Origin: Arthrobacter sp. DNA4
GTDB lineage: Bacteria; Actinomycetota; Actinomycetes; Actinomycetales; Micrococcaceae
Assembly (NCBI RefSeq): GCF_024362385.1
Contig: NZ_CP101466.1
Coordinates: 620,001-684,000 of the forward strand
Reading direction: 5' to 3'
Length of the DNA stretch: 64,000 nucleotides
In this document: positions 52,213 through 62,140 of the stretch, piece after piece
How the letters are laid out: each line of letters opens with the position of its first letter
Position numbering within the stretch: position 1 is the stretch's first letter
Notes under the pieces: model-generated
Told to the model about the DNA's origin: nothing
The model's database searches: none
What the model saw: the letters and a program-made list of their open reading frames with translations, nothing else
Position numbers and translations under genes: made by a program

Positions 52213-53414
52213 GCGCGCCGAACGTGTCGCAGCTGCCGGCGGCGGACTTCTTCGCCGTCGAAGCAACACTGGACCAGGCTGAACGGACCAAGCTCGCCGA
52301 ACTGCGGGACTTCCTGGCAGCCGAGGTGGCACCCTACGCCGGGGACTGGTGGAACAAGGCCGAGTTCCCCGCGCACATCCTGCCCAAGCTGGCGGCCCTG
52401 GAACTGAGCACGCCCGTCCACCGCGGCTACAGCCACCTGTTCGCGGGGCTGGTCATTGCGGAGATAACCCGGGTGGACACCTCCCTGGCCACGTTCTTCC
52501 TGGTCCACCACGACCTCTTCGTGGAGTCCCTGCACACCTTCGGCACCGAGGACCAGAAGCAGCGGCTGCTGGCCGACGCCTCGGAGCTGCGCACCACCGG
52601 CGCGTTCGCGCTCACCGAACCGCTGCACGGCTCGGACGTGGCGGGCGGCCTGGAGACCCGGGCCCGGCGGATCTCGTCCAGTACGGGAGAAGCGGACGAC
52701 GCCGGCGACACCTGGGTGCTGAACGGGGCCAAGCGCTGGATCGGCAACGGGACGTTCTGCGACTACATGCTGGTGTGGGCGCGGGACGAGGCAGACGGCT
52801 CGGTGCGGGGCTTCATCGTGGACGCCACCCTGCCGGGGGTCAGCCGGAGCAGGATCGAGAACAAGATCGCCCTGCGCACCGTCCAGAACGCTGACATCCA
52901 GTTCCGCGACGTCAGGATTGCCGAGGCGGACCGGTTCGGCGGGATCAGCAGCTTCGAGGACACCAAGGAACTGCTCCGCAGCTCACGGATCATGGTGGCC
53001 TGGCAGGCGGTGGGCCAGCAGTTGGCAGCCTTCGACGTTGCCCGGCAGTACGCCGTGGAACGGCAGCAGTTCGGCCGGCCGCTGGCCCATTTCCAGCTGA
53101 TCCAGCAGCAGCTGGTGACCATGCTGGGCAACACCGTGGCCAGCATGTCCATGATGGCCGGGATCGCCAGGCTGCAGGAGGAGGGCGCCGCCGGCATGCC
53201 GCAGGTGGCGCTCGCCAAGTCCTACCTCAGCGCCCGCATGCGTGAGACGGTGGCGCTGGGCCGGTCCATCCTGGGCGGAAACGGGATTGTCACCGATTAC
53301 CGGATGGCCAAGATCTTTGCGGACGCCGAGGCCATCTACACCTATGAGGGCTCGTTCGAGGTCAACACCCTTATCGTGGGCCGGTCCATCACCGGGATCT
53401 CAGCCATTTCCTAA
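52209..53414 (+). CDS. Acyl-CoA dehydrogenase
   Basis: A 401-residue flavoenzyme. Landmarks are [14 protein letters not shown] for the substrate/FAD region, [38 protein letters not shown] and [21 protein letters not shown], where Glu is the catalytic base in glutaryl-CoA-dehydrogenase-like members. Start ATG 52209 overlaps the SDR stop. Its stop overlaps that of the convergent DUF1684 gene. Substrate is unknown. Confidence 0.93.
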   Translation: MSAPNVSQLPAADFFAVEATLDQAERTKLAELRDFLAAEVAPYAGDWWNKAEFPAHILPKLAALELSTPVHRGYSHLFAGLVIAEITRVDTSLATFFLVHHDLFVESLHTFGTEDQKQRLLADASELRTTGAFALTEPLHGSDVAGGLETRARRISSSTGEADDAGDTWVLNGAKRWIGNGTFCDYMLVWARDEADGSVRGFIVDATLPGVSRSRIENKIALRTVQNADIQFRDVRIAEADRFGGISSFEDTKELLRSSRIMVAWQAVGQQLAAFDVARQYAVERQQFGRPLAHFQLIQQQLVTMLGNTVASMSMMAGIARLQEEGAAGMPQVALAKSYLSARMRETVALGRSILGGNGIVTDYRMAKIFADAEAIYTYEGSFEVNTLIVGRSITGISAIS

Positions 53415-54265
53415 GCGGGGTAGGGCTCTTTCTCGCCGTCCTCCACCCGGATGTCGAGGCTGTTGTTCTTCACCGGCATGGGGCAGGTGCCGTAGGGGGT
53501 GAAAGCGCTGGGGTAGTTGATGGCCCGGTTGAAGTCCAGCACCACGGAGCCGTCCGGCCGGGGCCTGGGGAGGGAGAGCTTCCGCCACTCATCGGTGGTG
53601 TCGCCGTTGGTCTCGTCATGGAACGTGACGGTCAGGGCGCCGAGTTTCTCTTCCTCCGCCTGGAGCCGGAACTCGTGGCTGCTGCCGGGGAGGCGGAACA
53701 CCACCTCGCCAACGCTGCGGTGCACGCCGTCAACCAACGGGTTCGCGGTCCCGATCGGCACATTCACCGGTGCCGGGTACGGTTCAAACCGGCCCGTCAC
53801 CTCCCAGTCCGGGTTGTACGGAAAGGTGGGCACGCCGTCGAACTTCGTAAAGACCGGCGATGCCGCGTCCCGGGTCCGGACCGCATACCTGCCGCCGCGC
53901 ATGGCCAGTTCCACCACCACCTGGTCCCCGTCGGGGCCGCCGAACTGCACCCACATCAGCGACTCCTCGTCCGCCAGGACGGCGGACACGGTGCCGTCCA
54001 CCTTTTCCCCTGTCTCCACCAGCGTGAGCCCGTCGGACGGAACCGCGGTGAGGAACGCCGTCGTACCTTTTCTTGAACCGGCGCCGTCCGTGGACCACAG
54101 GCCCGGGGCAAGGTCGACGGCGGCCGGTGCGTCTTCCAGCCACTGGAAGGAGGTGAGGGTGAGCCAGCCGTGCGGCGTTGCCAGGGCCTTGTTGCGGTTG
54201 GCGCGGAAGCGCTGCCAGCGCTCCTCCCTGGCGGCTGGAGCGGTGGCTGCTGGGGTGGTGGTCAT
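53411..54265 (-). CDS. DUF1684 family protein
   Basis: A 284-residue protein: WLTLTSFQWLEDAPAAVDLAPG, ADEESLMWVQFGGPDGD, FPYNPDWEVTGRFEPYPAPV and the C-terminal LDFNRAINYPSAFTPYGTCP. This matches the DUF1684 family, of unknown biochemical role. No signal peptide. ATG 54265. Its promoter side abuts the gene at about 54317. Confidence 0.88.
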   Translation of the reverse strand: MTTTPAATAPAAREERWQRFRANRNKALATPHGWLTLTSFQWLEDAPAAVDLAPGLWSTDGAGSRKGTTAFLTAVPSDGLTLVETGEKVDGTVSAVLADEESLMWVQFGGPDGDQVVVELAMRGGRYAVRTRDAASPVFTKFDGVPTFPYNPDWEVTGRFEPYPAPVNVPIGTANPLVDGVHRSVGEVVFRLPGSSHEFRLQAEEEKLGALTVTFHDETNGDTTDEWRKLSLPRPRPDGSVVLDFNRAINYPSAFTPYGTCPMPVKNNSLDIRVEDGEKEPYPA

Positions 54266-54316
54266 GGTTCCTTCCGTTTCGTCTGCCCCCGCTACAACCG
54301 CCGGACGGGCACGTTC

Positions 54317-55003
54317 ATTCCACCGCTGATTCTTGGGACCGGCACTGTAGGCCGCACGCTGGCAGCAGCATTCAGCGCATTGGGGCACGAGGTAGTCCTG
54401 GGAACCCGGGACCCCGGCGCGACGGCCGGTCGCACCAGCCCCGAGCCGATGGGCGGCACGCCCTTCCGGGAATGGCAGGCGGAGCACGGCGGCATCGGCT
54501 TGGAGACGTTCGCGGAGGCAGCCGGCCGCAGCGCGCTGGTGGTCAATGCAACGAACGGTGCTGCGTCCCTGGCAGCCCTGGCCGCGGCCGGTGAAGCGCG
54601 GCTCGCCACAAAGATTTTGGTGGATGTCTCCAACCCCCTCGACTTCTCGCAGGGCATGCCGCCGGTGCTGAACCCGGTCAACACGGACAGCCTGGCCGAG
54701 CGGATCCAGCGGGCATTTCCCGATGCCAGGGTGGTGAAGACGCTGAACACCATGAACGCCGGCATCATGGTGGATCCGGGCAGGCTCGCGGACGGGGACC
54801 ACTCGGTGTTCGTGTCCGGGGACGACCCCGCAGCCAAGGAAACCGTCACCGGCCTGCTGAGGGCACTGGGCCACCGCGACATCATCGACCTCGGCGACAT
54901 CACCACGGCCCGCGGCGCCGAGATGGTGCTGCCGCTGTGGCTGCGGCTGTTCGGCGCGCTGGGGACACCGGACTTCAACTTCAAGATCGTCCGCGGAGGG
55001 TAG
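54317..55003 (+). CDS. NADP-binding F420-oxidoreductase-like protein, start unclear
   Basis: About 228 residues with an N-terminal Rossmann motif LILGTGTVGRTLAAAFSALGHEVVLGTRDPG and FAEAAGRSALVVNATNG, DVSNPLDFSQGMPPVLN, FPDARVVKTLNTMNAGIM and HRDIIDLGDITTARGAEMVLPLWLRLFG. This is the NADPH-dependent F420 reductase-like family. No ATG, GTG or TTG occurs in frame between GTG 54170 (deep in the opposite gene) and the Rossmann strand. ATT 54317, CTG 54326 or ACG 54311 could serve, or the true start was lost. I use ATT 54317 as a marker only. Confidence 0.75.
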   Translation: MPPLILGTGTVGRTLAAAFSALGHEVVLGTRDPGATAGRTSPEPMGGTPFREWQAEHGGIGLETFAEAAGRSALVVNATNGAASLAALAAAGEARLATKILVDVSNPLDFSQGMPPVLNPVNTDSLAERIQRAFPDARVVKTLNTMNAGIMVDPGRLADGDHSVFVSGDDPAAKETVTGLLRALGHRDIIDLGDITTARGAEMVLPLWLRLFGALGTPDFNFKIVRGG

Positions 55004-55139
55004 GGCCGCTCTATGACATCTTGTGAGACGGATTCCACTGAGCCACGGGTCCGGGGGTAGCATCTTTAGCTAGTAACGTGGCTCACAGTATCCAGCGCAG
55101 TGTACGAGCCAAGTCCAAATCCCTCGAAAGATTGTTTCA

Positions 55140-57947
55140 ATGGCTCACACTGCAACACCTCCCGAGACCGATCTTGCCTCCGAACTGCGCGCTGACGTCC
55201 GGCGTGTGTCCACCCTGCTGGGTGAATCGCTGGTCCGCCAGCACGGACCGGAACTCCTGGACCTCGTGGAGCAGGTCCGGCTCCTGACCAAGGAATCCAA
55301 GGAAGCGGCGCGCGGGGGTGCCCACGCCACCGGGCCCTGGAGCGCGCACGACGTCGTTGCCCAGGTCCGCGAACTGCTCGGCTCCCTGCCGATTGAGCAG
55401 GCAACCGACCTGGTGCGTGCCTTCGCCTTCTACTTCCACCTGGCCAACGCCGCCGAACAGGTGCACCGCGTCCGCGGCCTGCGGACCCGGGCCGAAAAGG
55501 ACGGCTGGCTGGCCAAGACCGTGGCCGACATTGCCGCGCAGGCCGGCCCGGACGTGCTGCAGGAAGTGGTCAACGGGCTGGACGTGCGTCCCATCTTCAC
55601 CGCCCACCCCACCGAGGCGTCCCGCCGCTCAGTCCTGGACAAGATCCGCAAGCTCTCCGACGTCCTGTCCCAGTCCACGGCTGAGGGGTCCACGGCACGC
55701 CGCCGGCAGGACCGGCAGCTGGCAGAGATCATCGACCAGATGTGGCAGACCGACGAGCTGCGCCAGGTCCGGCCCACCCCCGTGGATGAGGCCCGGAACG
55801 CCATCTACTACCTGGGCGGCATCCTCACTGACGCGATGCCGGAAATGCTGTCCGAGCTCTCGGAGCTGCTGGGCGGGCACGGCGTCACCCTGGCTTCCAA
55901 GGACGCGCCCATCCGGTTCGGCTCCTGGATCGGCGGTGACCGCGACGGCAACCCGAACGTCACCGCCGCCGTGACCCGCGAAATCCTGCAGATCCAGAAC
56001 CAAAGCGCCATCCGGATCAGCATTGGCATGATCGATGAACTGATCTCCATCCTGTCCAACTCCACGGCCCTGGCAGGCGCAGACCAGACGCTCCTGGAGT
56101 CCATCGACGAGGACCTCCGAAAGCTTCCGGGCCTGGACAAGCGCGTCCTGGAGCTGAACGCCCAGGAGCCGTACCGCCTGAAGCTCACCTGCATCAAGGC
56201 CAAGCTCATCAACACGGGCAAGCGGGTGGCCGCCAACTCCAACCACGAGCACGGCCGCGACTACAGCGGAACCGAGGAACTCATGGCGGACCTGAACCTG
56301 CTGGAGCTCTCGCTCCGCAACCACTCCGCCGCCCTGGCAGCGGACGGCTCCCTGGCCCGCGTCCGCCGCGCCATCGCCTCCTTCGGCCTTCACCTGGCCA
56401 CCTTGGACATCCGCGAACACGCTGACCACCACCACGACGCCGTTGGCCAGCTGATGGACCGGATCGGTGGCCCGGGCCTGCGCTACGCCGAGCTGAGCCG
56501 TGAGGAACGCTTCGAGGTGCTCGGCTCCGAGCTGGCCTCCCGCCGCCCGCTGTCCGGCCACCCGATCAAGCTCGACGGCGCTGCCGACGGCACCTACGAC
56601 GTCTTCCGCGAGATCCGCCGCGCCCTGCGCATGTACGGCCCGGACGTCATCGAGACCTACATCATCTCCATGACCCGCGGCGCCGACGACGTCCTGGCCG
56701 CCGCCGTCCTGGCGCGCGAAGCCGGCCTGGTGAACCTCTTCGGCGACAAGCCCTACGCCAAGCTCGGCTTTGCGCCGCTGCTGGAGACGGTGGAGGAACT
56801 GCGGGCCTCTGCCGAGATCGTCGACCAGCTGCTTTCGGACCCGTCCTACCGTGAGCTGGTGCGCCTGCGCGGCGACATCCAGGAAGTGATGCTGGGCTAC
56901 TCGGACTCCAACAAGGAATCCGGCGTGATGACCAGCCAGTGGGAAATCCACAAGACCCAGCGCAAGCTGCGGGACGTCGCCGCCAAGCACGGCGTGCGCG
57001 TCCGCCTGTTCCACGGCCGTGGCGGCTCCGTGGGCCGCGGCGGCGGACCCACCTACGACGCCATCCTGGCCCAGCCCAACGGTGTCCTGGAAGGCGAAAT
57101 TAAGTTCACCGAGCAGGGCGAAGTCATCTCGGACAAGTACTCCCTGCCGGAGCTTGCCCGCGAAAACCTGGAGCTGTCCCTGGCCGCCGTGCTGCAGGGA
57201 TCTGCGCTGCACCGGAACCCGCGGACCTCCGAGGACCAGCGCGAGCGGTATGGCCACGTCATGGAAGCCATCTCGGATGCGGCGTTTGACCGCTACCGGA
57301 AGCTGATCGACCACCCGGACCTGCCCGCCTACTTCATGGCCTCCACCCCGGTGGAGCAGTTGGGCTCCCTGAATATCGGTTCCCGCCCGTCCAAGCGTCC
57401 GGACTCCGGGGCCGGCCTGGGCGGCCTGCGCGCCATCCCGTGGGTATTCGGCTGGACCCAGTCCCGGCAGATCGTGCCCGGGTGGTTCGGCGTGGGCTCG
57501 GGGCTCAAGGCCGCCCGCGAAGCCGGGCACTCGGCCCAGCTGGTGGAGATGATCGACCACTGGAACTTCTTCAAGTCCGTGCTGTCCAACGTCGAGATGA
57601 CGCTTGCCAAGACGGACATGGATATCGCCGGCTACTACGTGTCCACCCTGGTCCCGGAGGAACTTCACCATCTGTTCCGCACCATTCGGGAAGAGTACGA
57701 ACTCACGGTGGCCGAGGTGCGCAAGCTCACCGGCGAGAACATCCTCCTGGATGCCCAACCCACCCTGAAACGCTCCCTCGAAATCCGCGACCAGTACCTG
57801 GACCCCATCAGCTACCTCCAGGTGGAACTGCTGCGCCGCATCCGCACCGAAGCGGGCATCACCGGGGCCGAGATCGATGAACGCCTCCAGCGGGCCATGC
57901 TGATCACCGTCAACGGCGTGGCGGTAAGCCTCCGCAACACCGGTTAA
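55140..57947 (+). CDS. ppc: Phosphoenolpyruvate carboxylase
   Basis: A 935-residue enzyme that carboxylates PEP to oxaloacetate. The catalytic His block [18 protein letters not shown] is near residue 155; [15 protein letters not shown] near 262; the [16 protein letters not shown] block near 586; the loop [16 protein letters not shown] near 623; and the C-terminus ends SLRNTG. All known functional residues seem present. ATG 55140 lacks a strong ribosome binding site (GAAAG). A palindromic repeat directly follows its stop. It complements the glyoxylate shunt as an anaplerotic step. Confidence 0.97.
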   Translation: MAHTATPPETDLASELRADVRRVSTLLGESLVRQHGPELLDLVEQVRLLTKESKEAARGGAHATGPWSAHDVVAQVRELLGSLPIEQATDLVRAFAFYFHLANAAEQVHRVRGLRTRAEKDGWLAKTVADIAAQAGPDVLQEVVNGLDVRPIFTAHPTEASRRSVLDKIRKLSDVLSQSTAEGSTARRRQDRQLAEIIDQMWQTDELRQVRPTPVDEARNAIYYLGGILTDAMPEMLSELSELLGGHGVTLASKDAPIRFGSWIGGDRDGNPNVTAAVTREILQIQNQSAIRISIGMIDELISILSNSTALAGADQTLLESIDEDLRKLPGLDKRVLELNAQEPYRLKLTCIKAKLINTGKRVAANSNHEHGRDYSGTEELMADLNLLELSLRNHSAALAADGSLARVRRAIASFGLHLATLDIREHADHHHDAVGQLMDRIGGPGLRYAELSREERFEVLGSELASRRPLSGHPIKLDGAADGTYDVFREIRRALRMYGPDVIETYIISMTRGADDVLAAAVLAREAGLVNLFGDKPYAKLGFAPLLETVEELRASAEIVDQLLSDPSYRELVRLRGDIQEVMLGYSDSNKESGVMTSQWEIHKTQRKLRDVAAKHGVRVRLFHGRGGSVGRGGGPTYDAILAQPNGVLEGEIKFTEQGEVISDKYSLPELARENLELSLAAVLQGSALHRNPRTSEDQRERYGHVMEAISDAAFDRYRKLIDHPDLPAYFMASTPVEQLGSLNIGSRPSKRPDSGAGLGGLRAIPWVFGWTQSRQIVPGWFGVGSGLKAAREAGHSAQLVEMIDHWNFFKSVLSNVEMTLAKTDMDIAGYYVSTLVPEELHHLFRTIREEYELTVAEVRKLTGENILLDAQPTLKRSLEIRDQYLDPISYLQVELLRRIRTEAGITGAEIDERLQRAMLITVNGVAVSLRNTG

Positions 57948-57956
57948 TTCTCCAGT

Positions 57957-58013
57957 TGCTCCATCACTTGTGGTCCCTAACGGGAGCTGTTAGGGACCAC
58001 AAGTGATGGAGCA
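57957..58013. repeat. Palindromic CATCACTT-family element after ppc
   Basis: Two perfect 24-bp arms (57957-57980 and 57990-58013), starting TGCTCCATCACTTGTGG, with a nine-base loop. It is nine bases after the ppc stop and could act as a transcription terminator although no T run follows. It belongs to the same family as 29018-29078 and 32079-32275. Confidence 0.85.
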
Positions 58014-58040
58014 TCCGGGGGTTTGGATAGGGTTGGAGGC

Positions 58041-58346
58041 ATGCCTTCCTTCCAGACCCGCCTCAAGATCACCGGGCTCCGGCCTGGGAATCCGCCCGAG
58101 TCCGTCATGGACGCGGCCGTGGAGGCGCTGGGCACCCGCCACCACGTGGAGGCGCACCAGCTGCAGATCGCCGGCGGCGTGCCGCAGCTGAACCTGCGCT
58201 TCCTCGTGGAGGCGAGCGAGTACAGCGGTGAGAACCGCCAGGCGGTGGAATCGGCAGCCATGATGCGCGACGCCGTCGAACGCGTTGCGCTCACGGGCCC
58301 GCTCAGCGTGCTGCGGCGCAGCCGCGGCAAGTGGCTGCCCGTCTAG
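58041..58346 (+). CDS. Small conserved protein
   Basis: A 101-residue protein: PSFQTRLKITGLRPGNPPES, then VMDAAVEALGTRHHVEAHQL and VPQLNLRFLVEASEYSGENR. TTGGAGGC precedes ATG 58041. No family is recognised. The fold looks alpha/beta with predicted strands around the conserved-looking LNLRFLVEA. Its stop overlaps the DedA stop by a few bases. Confidence 0.7.
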   Translation: MPSFQTRLKITGLRPGNPPESVMDAAVEALGTRHHVEAHQLQIAGGVPQLNLRFLVEASEYSGENRQAVESAAMMRDAVERVALTGPLSVLRRSRGKWLPV

Positions 58347-58966
58347 CCTGCGTCCGGGAGGGGCTCCTCCTCCACCGGGGACCGGTCGCCGCGGCGGCGC
58401 GTCACGAGGATGCCCACGACGGCGCCGATCACCAGGCCCACCGCCACGCCGATGAGGGAGCTCGCCCAGAACGGCAGCTTGGTGGTTGACCCGGTGAAGT
58501 AGCCCAGGCCCACCAGCCAGCATGCCCACAGCACTGCGCCCAGGGCCGCGCACAGGCTGAAGCCGCGGACGGACACGTTGGCCACGCCCGATGCCGCCGA
58601 GGTGGCAAGCCGTCCGCCGGGAATGAACCTGGCGCCGATGATGGTGCCGTACGTTGAGGAACGGCCGGCCTTGGCCAGCGCCGCATGGATGCCGCTGTGG
58701 ACCCGCCGGCCCCACTTCCACCGGTCCAGCACATGGCTCAGCCGCCGCCGGAAGAGATGGAACACCACCATGTCGCCCAGCCAGGACGCCACGGCCGCGA
58801 GTACCAGCACCAGGAACACGTTGGCCCGGCCGTCCGCAGACAGGGCACCCCCGGTGATCACCAGCATCTCGGAGGGGATGGGCGGAAAAATGGCATCGCC
58901 GATCACAACGGGGATGACCCAGAAGTACAGGGCCGTCCCCCAGCTGTCAACGCTGCCGAAGTCCAT
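58343..58966 (-). CDS. DedA family membrane protein
   Basis: A 207-residue protein with several membrane helices. Hallmarks are GDAIFPPIPSEMLVITGGAL, VASWLGDMVVFHLFRRRL and the ARFIPGGRLATSAASG block, in which the Arg and Gly residues are conserved in DedA proteins. DedA proteins are proton-coupled lipid-carrier flippase-like proteins, for example UptA for undecaprenyl phosphate recycling. Start ATG 58966; ribosome binding site weak. It is divergent from the macrodomain gene. Confidence 0.9.
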   Translation of the reverse strand: MDFGSVDSWGTALYFWVIPVVIGDAIFPPIPSEMLVITGGALSADGRANVFLVLVLAAVASWLGDMVVFHLFRRRLSHVLDRWKWGRRVHSGIHAALAKAGRSSTYGTIIGARFIPGGRLATSAASGVANVSVRGFSLCAALGAVLWACWLVGLGYFTGSTTKLPFWASSLIGVAVGLVIGAVVGILVTRRRGDRSPVEEEPLPDAG

Positions 58967-59000
58967 TGCCACAAGGTACCGCACTTGGGAAACTGGCGGC

Positions 59001-59531
59001 ATGCGGATCTCGGTTCTGCGGGGCGACATTACGCAGCGGCGGGTGGACGTGGTGGTGAACGCTGCGAATTCCTCGCTGCTGGGCGGCGGGGGAGTGGACG
59101 GGGCGCTGCACCGGGCCGCCGGGCCGGAACTGCTCGCGGCATGCAGGGAGCTGCGTGCCACCGGGCTGCCGCACGGCCTCCAGGCCGGAGCCGCCGTGGC
59201 AACACCTGCCTTCCGGCTGCCGGCCCGCTGGGTGATCCACACGGTGGGGCCCAACCGGCACGCAGGACAGACCAACCGCGTCCTCCTGGTGTCCTGCTTC
59301 AGCGAAAGCCTGCGGCTGGCCGACACATTGGGTGCCCGGGAGCTGGCCTTTCCCGCGGTGGGCGGCGGAGCCTACGGGTGGAGTGCCACGCACGTGGCGC
59401 AGGCGGCGCTTGAGGCGGTGACAGGGTTCCGGACCGTCCATCCGGCCAGCGGGCTGGAGCTGGTGGAGTTCGTGCTGCACACCGCGGAGATGGAGGCGGT
59501 GTTCAGGGACGTGCTCGGGCCGCTTCGCTGA
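59001..59531 (+). CDS. Macrodomain protein (O-acetyl-ADP-ribose deacetylase-like)
   Basis: A 176-residue macrodomain. It begins MRISVLRGDITQRRVDVVVN and contains NAANSSLLGGGGVDGALHRAAG, VIHTVGPNRH and ELAFPAVGGGAYGW, the ADP-ribose-binding loops of the YmdB/MacroD group. These enzymes deacetylate O-acetyl-ADP-ribose or remove ADP-ribose from proteins. It is solitary; no DarT-like toxin is nearby. Its 3' end overlaps the convergent pseudouridine synthase gene by 29 bases. Confidence 0.92.
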   Translation: MRISVLRGDITQRRVDVVVNAANSSLLGGGGVDGALHRAAGPELLAACRELRATGLPHGLQAGAAVATPAFRLPARWVIHTVGPNRHAGQTNRVLLVSCFSESLRLADTLGARELAFPAVGGGAYGWSATHVAQAALEAVTGFRTVHPASGLELVEFVLHTAEMEAVFRDVLGPLR

Positions 59532-60495
59532 GCTCCAGGCTGCTGCGGTATTCCACGGGCTCTCCCGAGATCGGGTCAACGAACCGGATGCCCCGTGCCA
59601 GCAGCTGGAGCGGCCTGGCGTAGTCGTCCGGGGCCTTATCCAGCAGGTCGGGATAGAAGGCATCGTTCACGATCCCCAGCCCCAGCGATGCCATGTGGAC
59701 CCGCAGCTGGTGGGTCTTGCCGGTGTGGGGTTCCAGCCGGTACCTGGCCAGGCGCTGCCCGGTACCAATGGCGCCGGTACCGTTGGCCCCTGTACCGCCG
59801 GCACCTGCCGATGCGCCGCCGTCGAACGTTTCCAGCCGCTCAATCCTGGTCTCCGCGTTCGGTTCGCCGTCCACGACCTCCGCCAGCAGGTAGCTGCGGG
59901 ACTTGGTCATCCGGTTGCGGACCACCACGGGAAAGTCGACGGCGGGGTGCCCCGGCGCGGGCTCGGCGGCGGACACACACTCGTACTCCTTCTGCACCTG
60001 CCGCTTCTCGAAGAGCACCTGGTACTTGCCCCGGGTCTGCGGGTTGGTGGAAAAGAGCAGCACGCCGGCCGTCATGCGGTCCAGCCGGTGCATGGGGATC
60101 AGGTCCGGCAGGTCGAGCTGGTTCCGCAGTCTGACCAGGGCGGATTCCTGGATGTACGTGCCGCCCGGTGTAGTGGGCAGGAAGTGCGGCTTGTCCACTA
60201 CCAGCAGGTGGTGGTCCTGGTGCAGGATGCTCAGTTCCACGGGAAGCCTCGTTTCCGGCGGCAGGGTGCGGTAGTACCAGATGAAGGTGTGCTCCTGCAG
60301 CGGCGTGGCCCGGTCAAGGGGGATGCCGCCTTCGCCCACGATCTCGCCGGCGTCGAACCTGTCCTCGATGCCCTGCGGGTCGATGTGGCCCCAGCGGTGC
60401 ATCATGTAGTCCATCGCGGTCTCCCACGGGCCCTCCTCCGGAAGGCGCAGGCGCGTGGCGTTGACGCCATCGCGGACGGGGAGGGGGGATTGCAT
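59503..60495 (-). CDS. RluA-type pseudouridine synthase
   Basis: A 330-residue enzyme. The catalytic motif IPMHRLDRMTAGVLLFS contains the invariant HRLD Asp, followed by QKEYECVSAA and the later LEPHTGKTHQLRVHMASLG. There is no S4 domain; a unique N-terminal ~90 residues precede it. A short Gly/Thr/Ala-repeat stretch (GASAGAGGTGANGTGAIGTG, about 245-265) is a low-complexity insert, encoded by GGTACC-rich DNA at 59755-59815. ATG 60495 is preferred. Confidence 0.9.
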   Translation of the reverse strand: MQSPLPVRDGVNATRLRLPEEGPWETAMDYMMHRWGHIDPQGIEDRFDAGEIVGEGGIPLDRATPLQEHTFIWYYRTLPPETRLPVELSILHQDHHLLVVDKPHFLPTTPGGTYIQESALVRLRNQLDLPDLIPMHRLDRMTAGVLLFSTNPQTRGKYQVLFEKRQVQKEYECVSAAEPAPGHPAVDFPVVVRNRMTKSRSYLLAEVVDGEPNAETRIERLETFDGGASAGAGGTGANGTGAIGTGQRLARYRLEPHTGKTHQLRVHMASLGLGIVNDAFYPDLLDKAPDDYARPLQLLARGIRFVDPISGEPVEYRSSLELSEAARARP

Positions 60496-60577
60496 CACCG
60501 GTCCATTCTATCGGCGCTGCTTCGGCCGGTCTGGCCCGCTGCCGGCCGCCCGCCCGCCGAGTTCGCCGGAGGCCTGC

Positions 60578-60624
60578 GAGTTCGACGGAAGTTTCCGGCG
60601 ACCCGGCAGCGTTCCGTCGAACTC
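60578..60624. repeat. Palindromic TTTCCGGCGA-type intergenic repeat
   Basis: Perfect 13-bp arms GAGTTCGACGGAA (60578-60590) and TTCCGTCGAACTC (60612-60624) flank GTTTCCGGCGACCCGGCAGC-like sequence. The core TTTCCGGCGA-CCGGCAG is shared with 42041-42094. It lies in the divergent gap between the RluA-type and ArsR genes. Confidence 0.65.
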
Positions 60625-60670
60625 GATGCGAACCATGGACGTCCACACCTGACCGACCATAAATAAGTTC

Positions 60671-60688
60671 TTGACAATAAAAGTTGTC
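60671..60688 (+). promoter_or_regulatory. Promoter/operator of the ArsR-type gene
   Basis: A consensus -35 TTGACA (60671-60676) is embedded in an inverted repeat GACAA (60673-60677) / TTGTC (60684-60688). It lies about 30 bases before the ArsR gene start and could be an autoregulatory site. No clear -10 box is seen at standard spacing. Confidence 0.5.
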
Positions 60689-60706
60689 GGTGAGGACACT
60701 GGAGGC

Positions 60707-61342
60707 ATGCAGGACATTGCAGTCATCGAGGACCCGGCAGCCGCCGAAGCATCCCTGGATCCCATCCGTACCCGGATCCTGCGGGAGCTGGTCCAGCCGG
60801 CCTCGGCCACGCAGCTGGCGGTGCGGATTGGCCTGCCCCGGCAGAAAGTGAACTACCACCTCAAGGCGCTGGAGCGGCACGGCCTGGTGGAACTCGTGGA
60901 GGAACGCCGCAAGGGCAATGTAACCGAGCGGGTCCTGCAGGCCACGGCCGCCTCCTACCTCATCTCGCCGTCAGCGCTCGCCGCCGTCTCCCCGGACCCG
61001 GTCCGGTTCGCCGACCGCTTCTCGGCGTTCTGGCTGCTGGCGCTCGCCGGGCGGATGGTGCAGGAGGTGGGAAAGCTCATCGCCGGCGCCGCCGCTGCCC
61101 GGCAGAAGCTGGCCACATTCGCGATCGATGGCGAGATCACCTTCCGCACGGCGGCGGAAAGGGCCGCGTTCGCCGAGGAACTCGGCGTCGAGGTCACGCG
61201 GCTGGTGGACAAGTACCACGACGCCGGCGGACCACCCCGCGGGCGGCGGCACCGGCTCGTGGTGGCGCTGCACCCCGCCCTGAAAGAGACCAGTGCCGTC
61301 ACGGCAACCAACGAAACAGCAGGCAAGGAGCAGGACAAATGA
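60707..61342 (+). CDS. ArsR-type winged-helix regulator
   Basis: A 211-residue regulator starting MQDIAVIEDPAAAEASLDP with GGAGG upstream. The helix-turn-helix is LDPIRTRILRELVQPASATQLAVRIGLPRQKVNYHLKALERHGLVEL, followed by a beta-wing ERRKGNVTERVLQATAASYL. No metal-binding Cys is present. It overlaps the following SRPBCC gene by ATGA, a common ArsR/SRPBCC pairing in actinobacteria. The SRPBCC gene is interrupted here. Confidence 0.9.
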   Translation: MQDIAVIEDPAAAEASLDPIRTRILRELVQPASATQLAVRIGLPRQKVNYHLKALERHGLVELVEERRKGNVTERVLQATAASYLISPSALAAVSPDPVRFADRFSAFWLLALAGRMVQEVGKLIAGAAAARQKLATFAIDGEITFRTAAERAAFAEELGVEVTRLVDKYHDAGGPPRGRRHRLVVALHPALKETSAVTATNETAGKEQDK

Positions 61343-62031
61343 GCGACAAACGGGACTTCGAGATCGTCCAGGACACCGAACTGCCCGGCACCCCCGAGCG
61401 GGTGTGGGAAGCCGTCACCAACGGAACGCCCGCCTGGATGTTTCCCACGGACCAATGGTAAGCGGTCAGGACGGTAGAGGAATACCCCCACCACTTGGTG
61501 TCGCGGATGGAGGGGCCGGACGGCTGGTTCAACCAGCTGGAGCACGTGCTGGAACCGCTGGACGGCGGCCGCGCCCGGCTCCACTATGTCCACAGCGGCA
61601 TCTTCGCGGACAACTGGGACCAGCAGTATGACGGCGCCAGCCGCCACACCGAGTTCTACCTGCACACGCTGGGCCAGTACCTGCAGTACTTCGACGGCCG
61701 CCCCGTAGCGTTCACCGACATCCAGGCCCCGGCGGCGTCCCAAACAGCGGACGGCTTCACCCGCCTCCGTGACGCGCTGGGCGCGGGTTCCGCAGGGCAG
61801 GGCGCCAAGGTTGATGTGGAGCTCGACGGCGTGGGGCGGCTTGCGGGCGACGTGGACTTCTCGAATGAGCACTTCCTCGGCATCCGGACCCCGGACGCCC
61901 TCTACCGGTTCTTCGGCCGCAACGCGTGGGGTGCCCCCGTGGGCATGACGGTGCACGATTTCAGCGGCACCGGCGACACGGAAGCCACCGCCAAGGCCTG
62001 GGGCGGGTTCCTGGAGCGCGTGTACGGGTAG
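61339..62031 (+). pseudogene. SRPBCC (AHSA1-like) protein with in-frame stop
   Basis: ATG 61339 overlaps the ArsR stop. The first 40 codons give MSDKRDFEIVQDTELPGTPE, RVWEAVTNGT and WMFPTDQW, a good SRPBCC opening, then TAA at 61459-61461. The same frame continues with RTVEEYPHHLVSRMEGPDGW, NQLEHVLEPLDGGRARLHYV and on to FLERVYG at 62031. Family members usually have a longer loop at the stop position, so a deletion together with the stop is likely. A GTG or ATG restart (61507 or so) would make a 178-residue fragment lacking strand 1 and helix 1. Confidence 0.75.
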
Positions 62032-62140
62032 CTCCCGCTTCCCGTTTCGCGCCCAGATCGCCGGAACGGTGCGGGGTCGCCGCCTCTTTCCGGCGGGTAC
62101 GCACTGTTCGGGCGATTCCGGTATTTCCAGTAGCGGCCGG

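Noticed and set aside
55629..57758. 709-codon open frame opposite ppc
   Set aside because: Antisense shadow of a highly biased gene; the ppc strand has all catalytic motifs.
59001..59531. DarTG-like antitoxin role for the macrodomain
   Set aside because: No DarT ADP-ribosyltransferase lies on either side; the protein is a short solitary macrodomain.
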